From: Candidatus Baltobacteraceae bacterium
GTDB lineage: Bacteria; Vulcanimicrobiota; Vulcanimicrobiia; Vulcanimicrobiales; Vulcanimicrobiaceae
Direction: 5' to 3'
Assembly: GCA_036559195.1 (NCBI GenBank)
Contig: DATBTN010000063.1
Span: 1-64,000, forward strand
Length of the DNA stretch: 64,000 nucleotides
Below are positions 8,639-17,235 of the stretch, one piece after another. The position numbers and the translations under genes were made by a program. Below the pieces are notes generated by a model. That model was not told the DNA's origin and ran no database searches. It saw nothing but the letters and a program-made list of their open reading frames with translations. Positions within the stretch are counted from its first letter, which is position 1; the number at the start of each line of letters is the position of its first letter.

Positions 8639-9901
8639 TTAGCTGGCGAGCGCCGAGCGCTCGGGGCCGACCGAAACCAACTCGACGGGAACGCCGAGAA
8701 GCTCCGCGAGGCGGGCGACGTAGGCCCGCGCCGCAGCCGGCAAGTCGGCAAGACGCCGGATTGCGCCGAGATCGTCGGGCCAACCGTCGAGATACTCGAC
8801 CTCGAGTTCGAGGCCCGGCAGACCGGCGGCTTCGAAGCCCACCGCCTTGCCGCCGAGGCGATAGCCGGTCACGATGCCGATGCGATCGAATCCGCTCAAC
8901 ACGTCGAGTTTCGTAATCGCGGCGGCGGTGAGTCCGTTGAGCCGGACCGCGTACTTTGCGGCAACGGCATCGAACCATCCGCAACGCCGCGGACGGCCGG
9001 TCACCGTGCCGAACTCGCCGCCGTTGCGGCGAAGCTGCTCGCCGCGTTCGTCGTGCAGCTCCGACGGGAACGGGCCGGCGCCGACGCGGGTCGCATAGGC
9101 CTTGACCACGCCGATCACGCGGCCGATGGCCGTCGGCCCGATGCCCAGACCGATGCAGGCACCACCGGCAAGCGTATGGGAGCTGGTAACGTAGGGATAG
9201 GTGCCGTATCCGACGTCCAACAGCGTGCCCTGGGCGCCTTCGATGAGGATCTTGCGACCGTTCTCGAGCCCGTCGTGAACGTACGAGACGCCGTCGACGA
9301 CGTGCGGCCGAATGCGTTCGGCGGCCTCGAGCGTCTGGGCGATGAGTTCTTCTTCGGAGGGCAAGCCCGCGGAGGCGCCGAGCGCCGAGGCCCGGCTGTG
9401 CAGGTTGAAGCGGATCCGGTCGGCTAGAACTTCGCGCCGGGCGAGATCTCCGAACGTGATGCCGTTGCGCGCGACCTTATCCACGTAGGCAGGCCCGATG
9501 CCGCGCCCCGTCGTGCCGATCGCGGCGTCGCCGCGCGCGATTTCGTTCGCACGGTCCGCCGCCGCGTGATAGGCGAAGACCACGTGCGCGCGATCGGAGA
9601 TTTTTACGCGCGAAACGTCGATGCCGATCTTCGCGAGGTTGTCGAGCTCGGTCGTTACGCCCGCCAAGCTCACGACGGTCCCGCCGCCGATGAAGAGGTC
9701 GCAGTGCGGCTGCAGGACGCCCGACGGCACGATCCGCAGCGCCAGTTTTCGATCGCCGACCTGAATGGAATGCCCGGCGTTGTCGCCGCCGCCGAACCGC
9801 GCGACGACGTCGAAGTCGCGCGCGTAGTAATCGACGATGCGGCCCTTGCCTTCGTCACCCCATTGGATGCCTACGATAATATCAGCGGTCTGTGCGGGCA
9901 C
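8639..9901 (-). CDS. purA: adenylosuccinate synthetase
   Basis: 420-residue GTP-dependent enzyme converting IMP and aspartate to adenylosuccinate, first step to AMP. GIQWGDEGKGRIVDYYA near the N-terminus is the PurA signature with the GDEGKG nucleotide loop. GTTGRGIGPAYVDKVAR, QGTLLDVGYGTYPYVTSS and GRPRRCGWFDAVAAKYA are further conserved blocks. The start is GTG at 9901, 24 nt after the upstream gene, in a string of same-strand genes that also includes hpt, so purine salvage and AMP synthesis are linked here. Length is normal. Confidence 0.97.
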   Translation of the reverse strand: MPAQTADIIVGIQWGDEGKGRIVDYYARDFDVVARFGGGDNAGHSIQVGDRKLALRIVPSGVLQPHCDLFIGGGTVVSLAGVTTELDNLAKIGIDVSRVKISDRAHVVFAYHAAADRANEIARGDAAIGTTGRGIGPAYVDKVARNGITFGDLARREVLADRIRFNLHSRASALGASAGLPSEEELIAQTLEAAERIRPHVVDGVSYVHDGLENGRKILIEGAQGTLLDVGYGTYPYVTSSHTLAGGACIGLGIGPTAIGRVIGVVKAYATRVGAGPFPSELHDERGEQLRRNGGEFGTVTGRPRRCGWFDAVAAKYAVRLNGLTAAAITKLDVLSGFDRIGIVTGYRLGGKAVGFEAAGLPGLELEVEYLDGWPDDLGAIRRLADLPAAARAYVARLAELLGVPVELVSVGPERSALAS

Positions 9902-9925
9902 GGCGAACTTTCTACGGACGAAGCG

Positions 9926-11254
9926 TTATTCGGAGCGGAACTCGAGATCGGAAGTATCGCCCATTGGGATCTCTCCGATGCCTTCGAACGACGTCATGAT
10001 GTACTCCGAGAATAGCGCGTTGGGCCAACCGAAATCCTGGCGCGTAAACCGTTTCGGATCGTTCGGATCGAAGGATTCGTGCAAGAGGTGATCGCCGGGA
10101 TCGCTATTGAGCAGTTCGGTGAGTACGTCGAGCTTCTCGCCGCGGCCGCCCGCGGTCAGGCCTTGCATAACGAGCGCCAGCGGCCAGATCCAGTGGTCGG
10201 GCGTGTGGTAGCTGCCGATCCCGCGCGCGATTCCGCCGGTGTAGTAGGCGGGATCGTCGGCCGAGAGCAAAAACGCCCGCGTGTTCAGGTAATTGCGATC
10301 GTTCGCGGTCGTGTATCCGATGTACGGCGCCGAAAGCAAGCTCGGGACGTTCGCGTCGTCGGTGAGGATCGCATGGCCGAGCCCGTCGACTTCGTAGGCG
10401 TAGACGTACCCGTATTTCGGCACGTTCACCAGACCAAACGTCTGGATCCCCTTTTGTACTTCGTCGCGCAGCGCTTTGGCTTGCTGAGCTTTGATCACGT
10501 TGTGATAGACGTCGCGTTCGATCTCGGCCATATCGCCGAGTGCGACGACGGCAAACATCTCCGACGGAATCAAATAGTTGTAGTAACAGGCATCGTCCGA
10601 TGGCCGAAACCCGGTCCAGATCATGCCGGTGTAGCCCACGGGATTTCCGCGCCCGTCCTTGGGCAGTTCTTTGTGCGTGTAGTGCGAGTTGCGCGGGTGG
10701 TCTTGTTCGCGCTGCATCGTCGCGAGCACGGCGTCGAGCGCCTTGGCCTCATCGGGCGTAAAAACCGACGCGTCGCCGGTCGTCTTCCAATAGCTCCACG
10801 CGAGCGTTACCGGGTAAGCCAGCGAATCGAGTTCGAATTTCTGCTCCCACACGCGATAGTCGAGCGTAAAGGCGTTCGCGTAGGGGTCGACTTGAAGGTA
10901 TTTCGATTCGCGCGCGACGATCGCTTTGAGGAGCGTTCGCACTTGCGGATCGTCCTTGGCATAGTATAAGTAGGGACGAACTTGAGCGCTGGCGTCGCGC
11001 AGCCACTCGGCGGGGATATCGCCGGTTTTTACGTACGCCGTTCCGTCGGGCGCAAACTGCGCGAGTTTCGTGGTGTCGAGCAACGCCGCGCGGAACATCT
11101 CCTGGAGATGCGCGTTGGGATTTTGATAATCCGCCGCGGCTTTTTGAATGGAGCCGATATCGAGCGACGAGGCTCGCATCGGCAGCACAAACGTACTCGC
11201 GATCGCAACGACAGCGAGCGAGCGCATGACGCATCGGCGGATAGAGCGGTTCAC
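9926..11254 (-). CDS. glycoside hydrolase family 125 (exo-alpha-mannosidase-like), exported
   Basis: About 442 residues. MRSLAVVAIASTFVLPMRASS is a signal peptide, followed by a catalytic domain with the GH125 (formerly DUF1237) hallmarks LRDASAQVRPYL, GMIWTGFRPSDDACYYNYLIPSEMF and DHWIWPLALVMQGL. Characterised members are metal-independent exo-alpha-1,6-mannosidases. GTG at 11254 is preferred, because it follows the hpt stop without overlap and has GGAAG upstream. ATG at 11275 (overlapping hpt by 20 nt) and ATG at 11227 are alternatives, and all leave the signal peptide intact. A secreted mannosidase between hpt and purA is unexpected; the tandem mannosyltransferases at 60.6-64 kb may make related glycans (inference). 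Confidence 0.9.
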   Translation of the reverse strand: MNRSIRRCVMRSLAVVAIASTFVLPMRASSLDIGSIQKAAADYQNPNAHLQEMFRAALLDTTKLAQFAPDGTAYVKTGDIPAEWLRDASAQVRPYLYYAKDDPQVRTLLKAIVARESKYLQVDPYANAFTLDYRVWEQKFELDSLAYPVTLAWSYWKTTGDASVFTPDEAKALDAVLATMQREQDHPRNSHYTHKELPKDGRGNPVGYTGMIWTGFRPSDDACYYNYLIPSEMFAVVALGDMAEIERDVYHNVIKAQQAKALRDEVQKGIQTFGLVNVPKYGYVYAYEVDGLGHAILTDDANVPSLLSAPYIGYTTANDRNYLNTRAFLLSADDPAYYTGGIARGIGSYHTPDHWIWPLALVMQGLTAGGRGEKLDVLTELLNSDPGDHLLHESFDPNDPKRFTRQDFGWPNALFSEYIMTSFEGIGEIPMGDTSDLEFRSE

Positions 11255-11255
11255 G

Positions 11256-11768
11256 TTATTGCGGCCAACTTCCATGAGCGTACAACGCAGGCAACTCGCG
11301 ATAACGTCCCTTAAATCCGAGCCCGTATCCGACCACGTAGACGTCGGGGATCTCGAAACCGCGATATTTGAGTTCGATCGCCGCTAGACGGCGGTGCGGC
11401 CGGTCCAGCAGCGCGCAGACGGCGAGCGAAGCCGGGCCGCGAGCGCGCAGGCTCTTGAGCACGTACGAGAGCGTGAGCCCGGTATCGATGGTGTCCTCGA
11501 CCAGGAGCACGTGCCGGCCCTCAACCGAGGCCGACGTGTCCTTTTCGAAACGAATACCTTCGGAGCCGGTATAGCGCGTGAGCGCGATAAAGTCGAACTC
11601 GCTTGGAATCTCGATAGCTCGCGTGAGATCGGCCACGAAGACGGCCGATGCATCGAGCACGCCGACGATCATCGGCAGCTTGCCCGCATAATCGCGCGAG
11701 ATGGCCGCACCTAACTCGCCGACCCGCGCTGCGATGGTCTGCTCGTCGAAGAGGATGTCGGCGATCAC
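11256..11768 (-). CDS. hpt: hypoxanthine phosphoribosyltransferase
   Basis: 170-residue purine salvage enzyme (hypoxanthine or guanine plus PRPP to IMP/GMP). It shows the phosphoribosyltransferase PRPP loop VLLVEDTIDTGLTL, the FIALTRYTGS region, and the C-terminal YVVGYGLGFKGRYRELPALY. GTG at 11768 is chosen as start because it overlaps the preceding stop in GTGA (4 nt) and gives the standard N-terminus VIADILFDEQTIAARV; the frame extends upstream to 12104 only as a shadow of the neighbour. The gene is translationally coupled to a small nuclease-like protein. Confidence 0.94.
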   Translation of the reverse strand: MIADILFDEQTIAARVGELGAAISRDYAGKLPMIVGVLDASAVFVADLTRAIEIPSEFDFIALTRYTGSEGIRFEKDTSASVEGRHVLLVEDTIDTGLTLSYVLKSLRARGPASLAVCALLDRPHRRLAAIELKYRGFEIPDVYVVGYGLGFKGRYRELPALYAHGSWPQ

Positions 11769-12097
11769 GAAGCTTTTCCGAGTCGCTGTGCGAACACGCG
11801 CTCGACGTCGCGCTTGGTAAAGAGTTTGATGTTTATCTCCGGGTAGGCATCGCGCAGCAAACGCAGCTTTCGGTTCTTGCGCGTCTGCAGACGGGGCCGG
11901 ATCACGGTCATCTCGAGATAAAGATCGAACTCCGGAAGGTAAAAATCCGGGGTGAACGACTCGAGAACGCCGCCTTGCGCGTCCCAGAGAATCGGGAAAC
12001 TGCGCGGTTCGTACCGCCAGTCCACGCCGTAAAAATCCAAGAGCCGGGCGAGATCTGCTTCGCTGCAATGGGCGAACCGGGCCGCATACGTTGCCAC
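11765..12097 (-). CDS. small PD-(D/E)XK-like protein of unknown function
   Basis: 110 residues, not a family I can name. The pattern is a helix, then Glu30 (RYEPRSF), Asp51 in FTPDFYLPEFD, Glu62 in LYLEMT, basic residues (Lys74, Lys77), and a final strand-helix NIKLFTKRDVERVF. It looks like a minimal restriction-endonuclease-like fold (compare TnsA or DUF559-type proteins: FxPDFxL...xE). Catalytic competence is uncertain because the expected ExK is ExT. It overlaps hpt by 4 nt and follows the histidine kinase by 10 nt. Function is unknown; the tight coupling to hpt suggests co-expression only. Confidence 0.7.
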   Translation of the reverse strand: MATYAARFAHCSEADLARLLDFYGVDWRYEPRSFPILWDAQGGVLESFTPDFYLPEFDLYLEMTVIRPRLQTRKNRKLRLLRDAYPEINIKLFTKRDVERVFAQRLGKAS

Positions 12098-12107
12098 GGA
12101 CCAATTC

Positions 12108-13265
12108 CTACGACACGAGCGCTCCCGATTCCGCCCACACCGGGAGCGTTAACTCGAAGCGCGCGCCTCCCAGGCTAGACTCAGCAACGGAGATTTCGCC
12201 GCCCGCCCGCTCGACGATCAGCTTCACGATCGCGAGACCGATGCCCGTCCCCGGGCGCGACGCCGTCGAAGCTCCGCGAACGCGCAAACCGAAGATCGAT
12301 TCACGCTCAACCGCACAGACGCCGGGCCCGTCGTCTTCCACCGTAATCACGACGAACGGATCGCGCACGCCGGAGCGAACGCGAACGCACCCGCGATCGC
12401 GCCCGTATTTGACGGCATTTTCCAGCAGATTGACCAGTGCTTGCACGCACGTGTCCCCTTCCATGGCGACCCGCACGTCACAGACGCTCGCATCTATCGC
12501 GATGCCGCGGGCGCGCGCGAAGGGCTCCACGCTCTCGGCGGCACGCTCGGCCGCTTCGCGCACGTTGCAGACCGCGCGCACGAAGGTGTCGGCCGAAAGA
12601 TCGAGCAGCGAGAATTCGAACATTCCATCGAGCAGGCGGCCAAGACGCAGCGCCTCGCGGCGCGCCGTTTCCAGGAAGCGCCGCGAGGTGGCGGCGTCGG
12701 CCTCTCCCTCGAGCAGCGTATCCAGGTAGCCTCGTATCGAGGTGAGCGGCGTTCGCAGTTCGTGACCGATTGCGGCGAAGAATTCGTAACGCTCGCGTTC
12801 GCGCGCGCCGCGTTCCAACGCCGCTTCGATCTCGCGCTGCAAGCCTAGGAGCGGATCGTAATGCCGTAACATCGTCCACCCGATCTCGATGCGCGTATCG
12901 CAAACCAGCGAAATGCCGGCAGCGATACGTTCGAGCACCGCCCGGCAGTCGACGGGCGAGAGCGTTCGCTCTTCGCGCGACGGTGCGGCCATAACGATCG
13001 CGAATATGTCGCTGCCCGGATCGTGACCGAAAAGGTCGCCGGCGCGTAACGATTGCCGCGCCGATTTCACGAGCGCCGCGATCGTGCGCCGCTCGACGCG
13101 CAATGCGGCGCGCCGCCCCTCGCGCCACGCGATTCGTTCGAACTCCGGTAACCGGACGACCAAGAGCGGGACGGGGCGTGAGGCCAGCGCCGACTCGATC
13201 TCGCCGGCTACCTCTGCGAGCGGCAGCGGGCGTTTACGCGCGAGCGAACTTGTAACCGAAGCCAT
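12108..13265 (-). CDS. cytoplasmic sensor histidine kinase with degenerate GGDEF-like N-terminus
   Basis: 385 residues without membrane segments. Residues ~30-135 look like a GGDEF domain whose signature has decayed (LRAGDLFGHDPGSDIFAIVM instead of GGDEF), so it is probably a sensory or dimerisation module rather than a cyclase. HisKA follows with the phospho-acceptor His168 in FFAAIGHELRTPL, then HATPase_c with N box (NLLENAVKYG), G1 (EDDGPGV) and G2 (GTGIGLAIVKLIVE). It overlaps the response regulator gene by 32 nt and is co-transcribed after it, so the two form a pair. The input signal is unknown. Confidence 0.9.
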   Translation of the reverse strand: MASVTSSLARKRPLPLAEVAGEIESALASRPVPLLVVRLPEFERIAWREGRRAALRVERRTIAALVKSARQSLRAGDLFGHDPGSDIFAIVMAAPSREERTLSPVDCRAVLERIAAGISLVCDTRIEIGWTMLRHYDPLLGLQREIEAALERGARERERYEFFAAIGHELRTPLTSIRGYLDTLLEGEADAATSRRFLETARREALRLGRLLDGMFEFSLLDLSADTFVRAVCNVREAAERAAESVEPFARARGIAIDASVCDVRVAMEGDTCVQALVNLLENAVKYGRDRGCVRVRSGVRDPFVVITVEDDGPGVCAVERESIFGLRVRGASTASRPGTGIGLAIVKLIVERAGGEISVAESSLGGARFELTLPVWAESGALVS

Positions 13266-13923
13266 GGATCGTCTGCACCATCGCCGGCACGTTCGGTTCG
13301 CGTTCGATCTTCAACCGCACTCTGCGCACGTGTACGTCCACGGTCCGTTCGTCGCCCTCGAAATCGAATCCCCAAACGCGCTCGAGCAGCACGCGGCGCG
13401 AGAGTGCGACACCCGGATTGCTGGCTAGCGCGAAGAGCAGCGCGAACTCGCGGGGCTTGAACCGTGCATCGATTCCGTCGATGCGCACTTCGCGCGCGGC
13501 TTCGTCGATCTCGAGCCGTCCGAACGTCAGCACGGCCGGCGGTGCGTCGTAGACTTGTCCCGTTCGCCGTACGATCGCCTTCACGCGCGCAACCACTTCG
13601 CGCGCCGAAAACGGTTTGAGGATGTAGTCGTCGGCACCGAGTTCCAATCCGACGATCCGATCGATCTCATCCGTTCGCGCGGTCAGCATCACGATCGGAA
13701 TCTCCCGCCGTTCGCGCCGAAGCGTGCGCGCCACATCGAATCCGTCGACGCCGGGCAGCCCCACGTCCAGCAGCAACAGATCGGCGAAGCTGCGCGCCGC
13801 GCGCAGAGCCGCGTTTCCGTCGCCGACTGCGAGAACCTCGAAGCCTTCGCGTGCGAGGTGATGCGTTAAGAGATCGCGGATCGACGGATCGTCCTCGGCG
13901 AGCAAAACCTTTAGGGCGGACAT
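13234..13923 (-). CDS. OmpR/PhoB-family response regulator
   Basis: 229 residues. The receiver domain has the acidic pair at 10-12 (LLAEDDP), phospho-acceptor Asp53 (LLLDVGLPG) and the conserved Lys in LKPFSAREVVARV. A C-terminal winged helix ends RTVDVHVRRVRLKIEREPNVPAMVQTIHGFGYKF. ATG at 13923 is chosen since it starts exactly at the receiver domain; upstream codons of the open frame are non-homologous. It is the first gene before the kinase that would phosphorylate it. Target genes cannot be told from this sequence. Confidence 0.95.
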   Translation of the reverse strand: MSALKVLLAEDDPSIRDLLTHHLAREGFEVLAVGDGNAALRAARSFADLLLLDVGLPGVDGFDVARTLRRERREIPIVMLTARTDEIDRIVGLELGADDYILKPFSAREVVARVKAIVRRTGQVYDAPPAVLTFGRLEIDEAAREVRIDGIDARFKPREFALLFALASNPGVALSRRVLLERVWGFDFEGDERTVDVHVRRVRLKIEREPNVPAMVQTIHGFGYKFARA

Positions 13924-13963
13924 GCCTGACGTAGTGCCCGAGCACGGTCCGCCCCGGACACCG

Positions 13964-14353
13964 CTACGAGCTAGCGGCCTTCGTGACGAGAAGCGGCGCA
14001 AAGTGCGAGCGCAGCGGCAGCGCGACGAGCAGCCAGAGCACCGTCACCACGATGGGTGCGGGTAGGCCAATCGGCGCCATGGTGAGATGGAAGATATAGA
14101 TATTAAAGATCACCGCGGCGAGCGCGGTTAATGCGAGCGGTACGAACCGATTCGCCAGCAGCAAGAGACCGGTGATCATTTGGATTGCATCGACGAAGAG
14201 CACCCATCCCGACTTGAAGAACACATCCTGGAAAGCGCCCGCTAGTCCCGGCGGCGCCTGCGGTGGATTATGGAAGATCAGAAATCCTGAGAGCCCGGCC
14301 GCGACGAATATGAGGCCTAGCAAGATGCGCGCGATCGTGGAAGCCGTCTTCAT
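13964..14353 (-). CDS. DoxX-family membrane protein
   Basis: 129 residues with four predicted membrane helices (about 8-27, 48-68, 72-92, 99-118) and the DoxX-like opening TIARILLGLIFVAAGLSGF. Members are small integral membrane proteins, some tied to thiol or oxidative stress, but the biochemical function is unclear. A strong Shine-Dalgarno (TTAAGGAG) lies 8 nt upstream of ATG. A candidate promoter and inverted-repeat operator sit just upstream, suggesting it is individually regulated. Confidence 0.88.
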   Translation of the reverse strand: MKTASTIARILLGLIFVAAGLSGFLIFHNPPQAPPGLAGAFQDVFFKSGWVLFVDAIQMITGLLLLANRFVPLALTALAAVIFNIYIFHLTMAPIGLPAPIVVTVLWLLVALPLRSHFAPLLVTKAASS

Positions 14354-14390
14354 GATCCTACTCCTTAACGTCTTAGTGCAGCGCTAGGGT

Positions 14391-14417
14391 ATCATATGTT
14401 ACTTGCTAAAAGCAAGT
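14391..14417 (-). promoter_or_regulatory. candidate promoter with inverted-repeat operator for doxX
   Basis: On the minus strand a TATGAT -10 box (14396-14391) is preceded by the perfect inverted repeat ACTTGC-TTTTA-GCAAGT (14417-14401), which would occupy the core promoter spacer. A repressor bound there would block transcription. DoxX genes are often controlled by HxlR- or MarR-type regulators, whose sites can have TACTT/AAGTA-like half-sites; that link is an inference and no regulator gene is adjacent. Confidence 0.4.
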
Positions 14418-14445
14418 GGTTAGCTTAAAAGAAAGTGGCAGGGCC

Positions 14446-14563
14446 GTCCTTCGACAAGCTCAGGATGACAACAAGGGGATGCGTCCTGCTTTTTTTGTCG
14501 CCCCCCCTTGTCATGCTGAGCTTGTCGAAGCATGAGCTTGTCGAAGCATGAGCTTGTCGAGGC
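14446..14563. repeat. palindromic intergenic repeat, copy A
   Basis: Several copies of the core CTGAGCTTGTCGAAG and its reverse complement face each other (14446-14470 and 14513-14563). The last part is a tandem array of the 16-mer CATGAGCTTGTCGAAG. The inverted copies could fold into a long hairpin, with T7 between them. Located between doxX and recX in a 282-bp gap; apart from the doxX promoter nothing else is visible in that gap. The same family occurs at 35.6 and 43.5 kb. Confidence 0.85.
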
Positions 14564-14635
14564 CTAGTCCCCCTCTTGTCAAGCGATGGGCGCCGCTTTT
14601 TTTGCCACAGCGCGAGGGGCCTGATCCCGCTTGGA

Positions 14636-15121
14636 TTATTCGGTTTCGAGGGCGTTTGCGAATGGGCCGTAGGTTGCGGCATGTTCGCGTAGTTTGCGGT
14701 AGATGAGCGATGCGGGGAAGCCTAGGCGTTCGAGGGCGCGTGCCGCCGAAGAATAATTCGTCTCGGGTTTGGTTCGAAAGAGTTTCTCGAGCGCGAGCGC
14801 GATGCGGACGGACTCGTCGGTCTCGCTCTGCTGCACCGCGCGATGGGCGGCGTCGCGATCGATGCCTTTGCGAACCAGTTCGCCGACGAGCCGCACGTTG
14901 CCCACGGCCTTGCGTTTCTGCTCGACGTAGAGTTGCGCGTACAGGCGGTCGTCTACATAACCGTCGGCCGTGCAGCGGTCGAGCGCGCTGCGGATCGCCG
15001 CGTCTTCGTACCCTTTGCGTTCGAGTTTCTGCCAGAGCTGCGCTTGCGTAAGACGGCGTTGCGCGAGCATGCGCAACGCCGTTATGTAGCACTTCCGAAG
15101 CGCGCCGTCGCGCTCGTCCAT
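14636..15121 (-). CDS. recX: regulatory protein RecX
   Basis: 161 residues, modulator of RecA filaments. It shows the three-helix repeats of Rec[56 protein letters not shown], and a more diverged third repeat ending [10 protein letters not shown] at 15121 is chosen; it overlaps the recA stop (TAATG), consistent with co-expression with recA. The longer open frame to 15286 is recA shadow. Confidence 0.93.
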   Translation of the reverse strand: MDERDGALRKCYITALRMLAQRRLTQAQLWQKLERKGYEDAAIRSALDRCTADGYVDDRLYAQLYVEQKRKAVGNVRLVGELVRKGIDRDAAHRAVQQSETDESVRIALALEKLFRTKPETNYSSAARALERLGFPASLIYRKLREHAATYGPFANALETE

Positions 15122-16158
15122 TACTCTGCCGAGATGGGCTGCGCTTGGCCGTTGCGGGAGACCGCGCCGGCGAGCTGTTCGCGAATCTTCGCCGTGATCT
15201 CGTCGGCGAGGTCGAGGTGCTCCTCGAGATATGACTTCGCGTTCTCGCGGCCTTGACCGATGCGCGTGTCGCCGTAGGTATACCACGATCCGCTCTTGCC
15301 GACGATGTTCTGCTCGAGCGCGACGTCGAGAATCGAACCCATTTTGCTGATGCCGCGGCCGTAGGTGATGTCGAACTCGGCCATCCGGAATGGCGGGGCG
15401 ACCTTGTTCTTCACCACCTTGACGCGCGTCCGCGTACCGACGACGTCGGTGCCGATCTTGATTTGCTCGAGCTTGCGAACGTCGAGACGAATCGACGCGT
15501 AAAACTTCAGCGCGCGTCCGCCTGAGGTGGTCTCGGGACTGCCGAACATTACGCCGACTTTTTCGCGCAGTTGATTGATGAAGACCATGACGGTCTTACT
15601 GCGCGAGATCGCCGCGGTGAGTTTGCGCAGCGCCTGCGACATCAAGCGCGCCTGGAGGCCGACGTGCGTATCGCCCATATCGCCTTCGAGTTCGGCCTTG
15701 GTCACCAGGGCCGCGACCGAGTCGAGCACGACAATGTCGACCGCGTTGGAGCGGATCAGCATCTCGGCGATATCGAGCGCCTGTTCGCCGGTATCGGGCT
15801 GCGAGACGAGCAGATTATCGAGATCGACGCCGAGGGCCGCCGCATACGTGGGATCGAGAGCGTGCTCGACATCGATGAACGCAGCGGTACCGCCGGTCTT
15901 CTGCGCCTCGGCGATCGCGTGAAGCGCGAGGGTCGTCTTACCGCTGGATTCCGGCCCGTAGATCTCGACGATTCGGCCGCGTGGAAACCCGCCGACGCCC
16001 AGTGCCAGGTCGAGCGCGATCGAGCCTGAGGGGACGACCTCAAAAGCCATCCGCTCTTGAAAATCGCCCATTCGCATGATCGAGCCCTTACCGAACTGCC
16101 GCTCGATCTGTGCGAGGGCGTTACTGAGGGCGACCTGCCGTTCGTCTTGCGCTGCCAT
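15121..16158 (-). CDS. recA: recombinase RecA
   Basis: 345-residue DNA strand-exchange and SOS co-protease protein. Walker A GPESSGKT at 68-75, the Walker B region VVLDSVAAL, the L2 loop [30 protein letters not shown], and the usual N-terminus ([21 protein letters not shown]). Length is standard (~345-355). A LexA-type operator overlapping a promoter lies 90-140 nt upstream, so it is probably SOS-induced. recX follows with a 1-nt overlap. Confidence 0.98.
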   Translation of the reverse strand: MAAQDERQVALSNALAQIERQFGKGSIMRMGDFQERMAFEVVPSGSIALDLALGVGGFPRGRIVEIYGPESSGKTTLALHAIAEAQKTGGTAAFIDVEHALDPTYAAALGVDLDNLLVSQPDTGEQALDIAEMLIRSNAVDIVVLDSVAALVTKAELEGDMGDTHVGLQARLMSQALRKLTAAISRSKTVMVFINQLREKVGVMFGSPETTSGGRALKFYASIRLDVRKLEQIKIGTDVVGTRTRVKVVKNKVAPPFRMAEFDITYGRGISKMGSILDVALEQNIVGKSGSWYTYGDTRIGQGRENAKSYLEEHLDLADEITAKIREQLAGAVSRNGQAQPISAE

Positions 16159-16247
16159 TATTTACCATCTCCGTCTCAACAACAAATGCTCTTTGTGCCA
16201 TCACTCTATGGCCTGCCGGTGCCAAGTGGGTGGCATCCGGCATGTCA

Positions 16248-16298
16248 TCTTTAGCCGTTGGTATACGGCACCGCCAATCGAACTCCTGTTCGATTGGC
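16248..16298 (-). promoter_or_regulatory. recA promoter with LexA (SOS) box
   Basis: CGAACTCCTGTTCG at 16279-16292 is a perfect match to the Gram-positive LexA/DinR box CGAAC-N4-GTTCG. It is the centre of a perfect inverted repeat with 11-bp arms (GCCAATCGAAC and its complement, 16273-16298). On the minus strand TTGGCG (16277-16272), the edge of the repeat, is a plausible -35 box spaced 18 nt from TAAAGA (16253-16248). LexA bound here would cover the -35 region. The hairpin has no T tract, so a terminator for ftsY is less likely. Confidence 0.8.
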
Positions 16299-16313
16299 AG
16301 GCAACGCGAGCCG

Positions 16314-17231
16314 CTACGGACGCGCGTCCTCGAAGAGGGCGTCGACGAACTCGGCGGGCTTAAACGGACGCAGCGCCTCCGCCGTCTCGCCCAAACCGAT
16401 GAACTTGATCGGGATCTCCAGCGTGTCGACGATCGCGACGAGGACGCCGCCTTTGGCCGTCGAGTCGAGCTTAGTGACCACGACGCCCGTCAGCGCGGTC
16501 GTATCGTTGAAGAGCTTGGCTTGGGAGATCGCGTTTTGACCGGTCGTACCGTCGACGACCAGCAGCGTCTCCGCGGGCGCCGCGCCGGTCTCGCGTTCGA
16601 TGATGCGGCGCATCTTCTTGAGCTCTTCCATCAAATTGATCTTGGTCTGCAGCCGGCCCGCCGTGTCGACCATAATGACGTCCGCGCGGCGCGCTAGACC
16701 CGCCTGCACGCCGTCGAAGACGACCGATGCCGGATCGGCGCCTTCTTTGCCGCGCACGAAATCCGCACCGCTACGCTCGGCCCAGATCGCGAGCTGCTCG
16801 GCGGCCGCGGCTCGAAACGTGTCGGCGGCGACCAGCAGCACGCGCTTGCCGTCTTTGCGAAAGCGCGTCGCGAGTTTGCCGATGGTCGTGGTTTTCCCGC
16901 TTCCGTTGACACCGACGACGAGGACGACTGCCGGGCGTTTCGCGAGATCGAGTTCGGCGCCCGGAAGCGTGAGAAAACGCTCCACGTCTTTGCGAAACCG
17001 CGCCACGACTTGATCGCTCGTTCGCCACGCTTCTTGCTTGGCGACCGTCTTGAGCCCGGTGAGAATCTTTTCGGTGGTCGGGACGCCGAAATCGGCCAGC
17101 AAGAGCAGCTCTTCGAGTTCGTCCCAAACCTCGGGCGTCAGCGGTTTCTTCGCGCGCCCCAGGGTCTCGACGCCTGAGAGCGTTTCGCGCGCGCGTCCGA
17201 AGGACGTCTTGAGTTTCGTAAGCCAGCTCAC
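16314..17231 (-). CDS. ftsY: signal recognition particle receptor FtsY
   Basis: 305-residue SRP receptor GTPase that docks SRP-ribosome complexes at the membrane. The N domain is at about 1-95; the G domain has [15 protein letters not shown] (G1), [30 protein letters not shown] (G3), [10 protein letters not shown] (G4) and the closing [12 protein letters not shown]. There is no long acidic A domain. GTG at 17231 is preferred because it follows the hutD stop by 4 nt and begins the expected [13 protein letters not shown]. ffh is not in the window. Confidence 0.95.
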   Translation of the reverse strand: MSWLTKLKTSFGRARETLSGVETLGRAKKPLTPEVWDELEELLLLADFGVPTTEKILTGLKTVAKQEAWRTSDQVVARFRKDVERFLTLPGAELDLAKRPAVVLVVGVNGSGKTTTIGKLATRFRKDGKRVLLVAADTFRAAAAEQLAIWAERSGADFVRGKEGADPASVVFDGVQAGLARRADVIMVDTAGRLQTKINLMEELKKMRRIIERETGAAPAETLLVVDGTTGQNAISQAKLFNDTTALTGVVVTKLDSTAKGGVLVAIVDTLEIPIKFIGLGETAEALRPFKPAEFVDALFEDARP

Positions 17232-17235
17232 GGCG

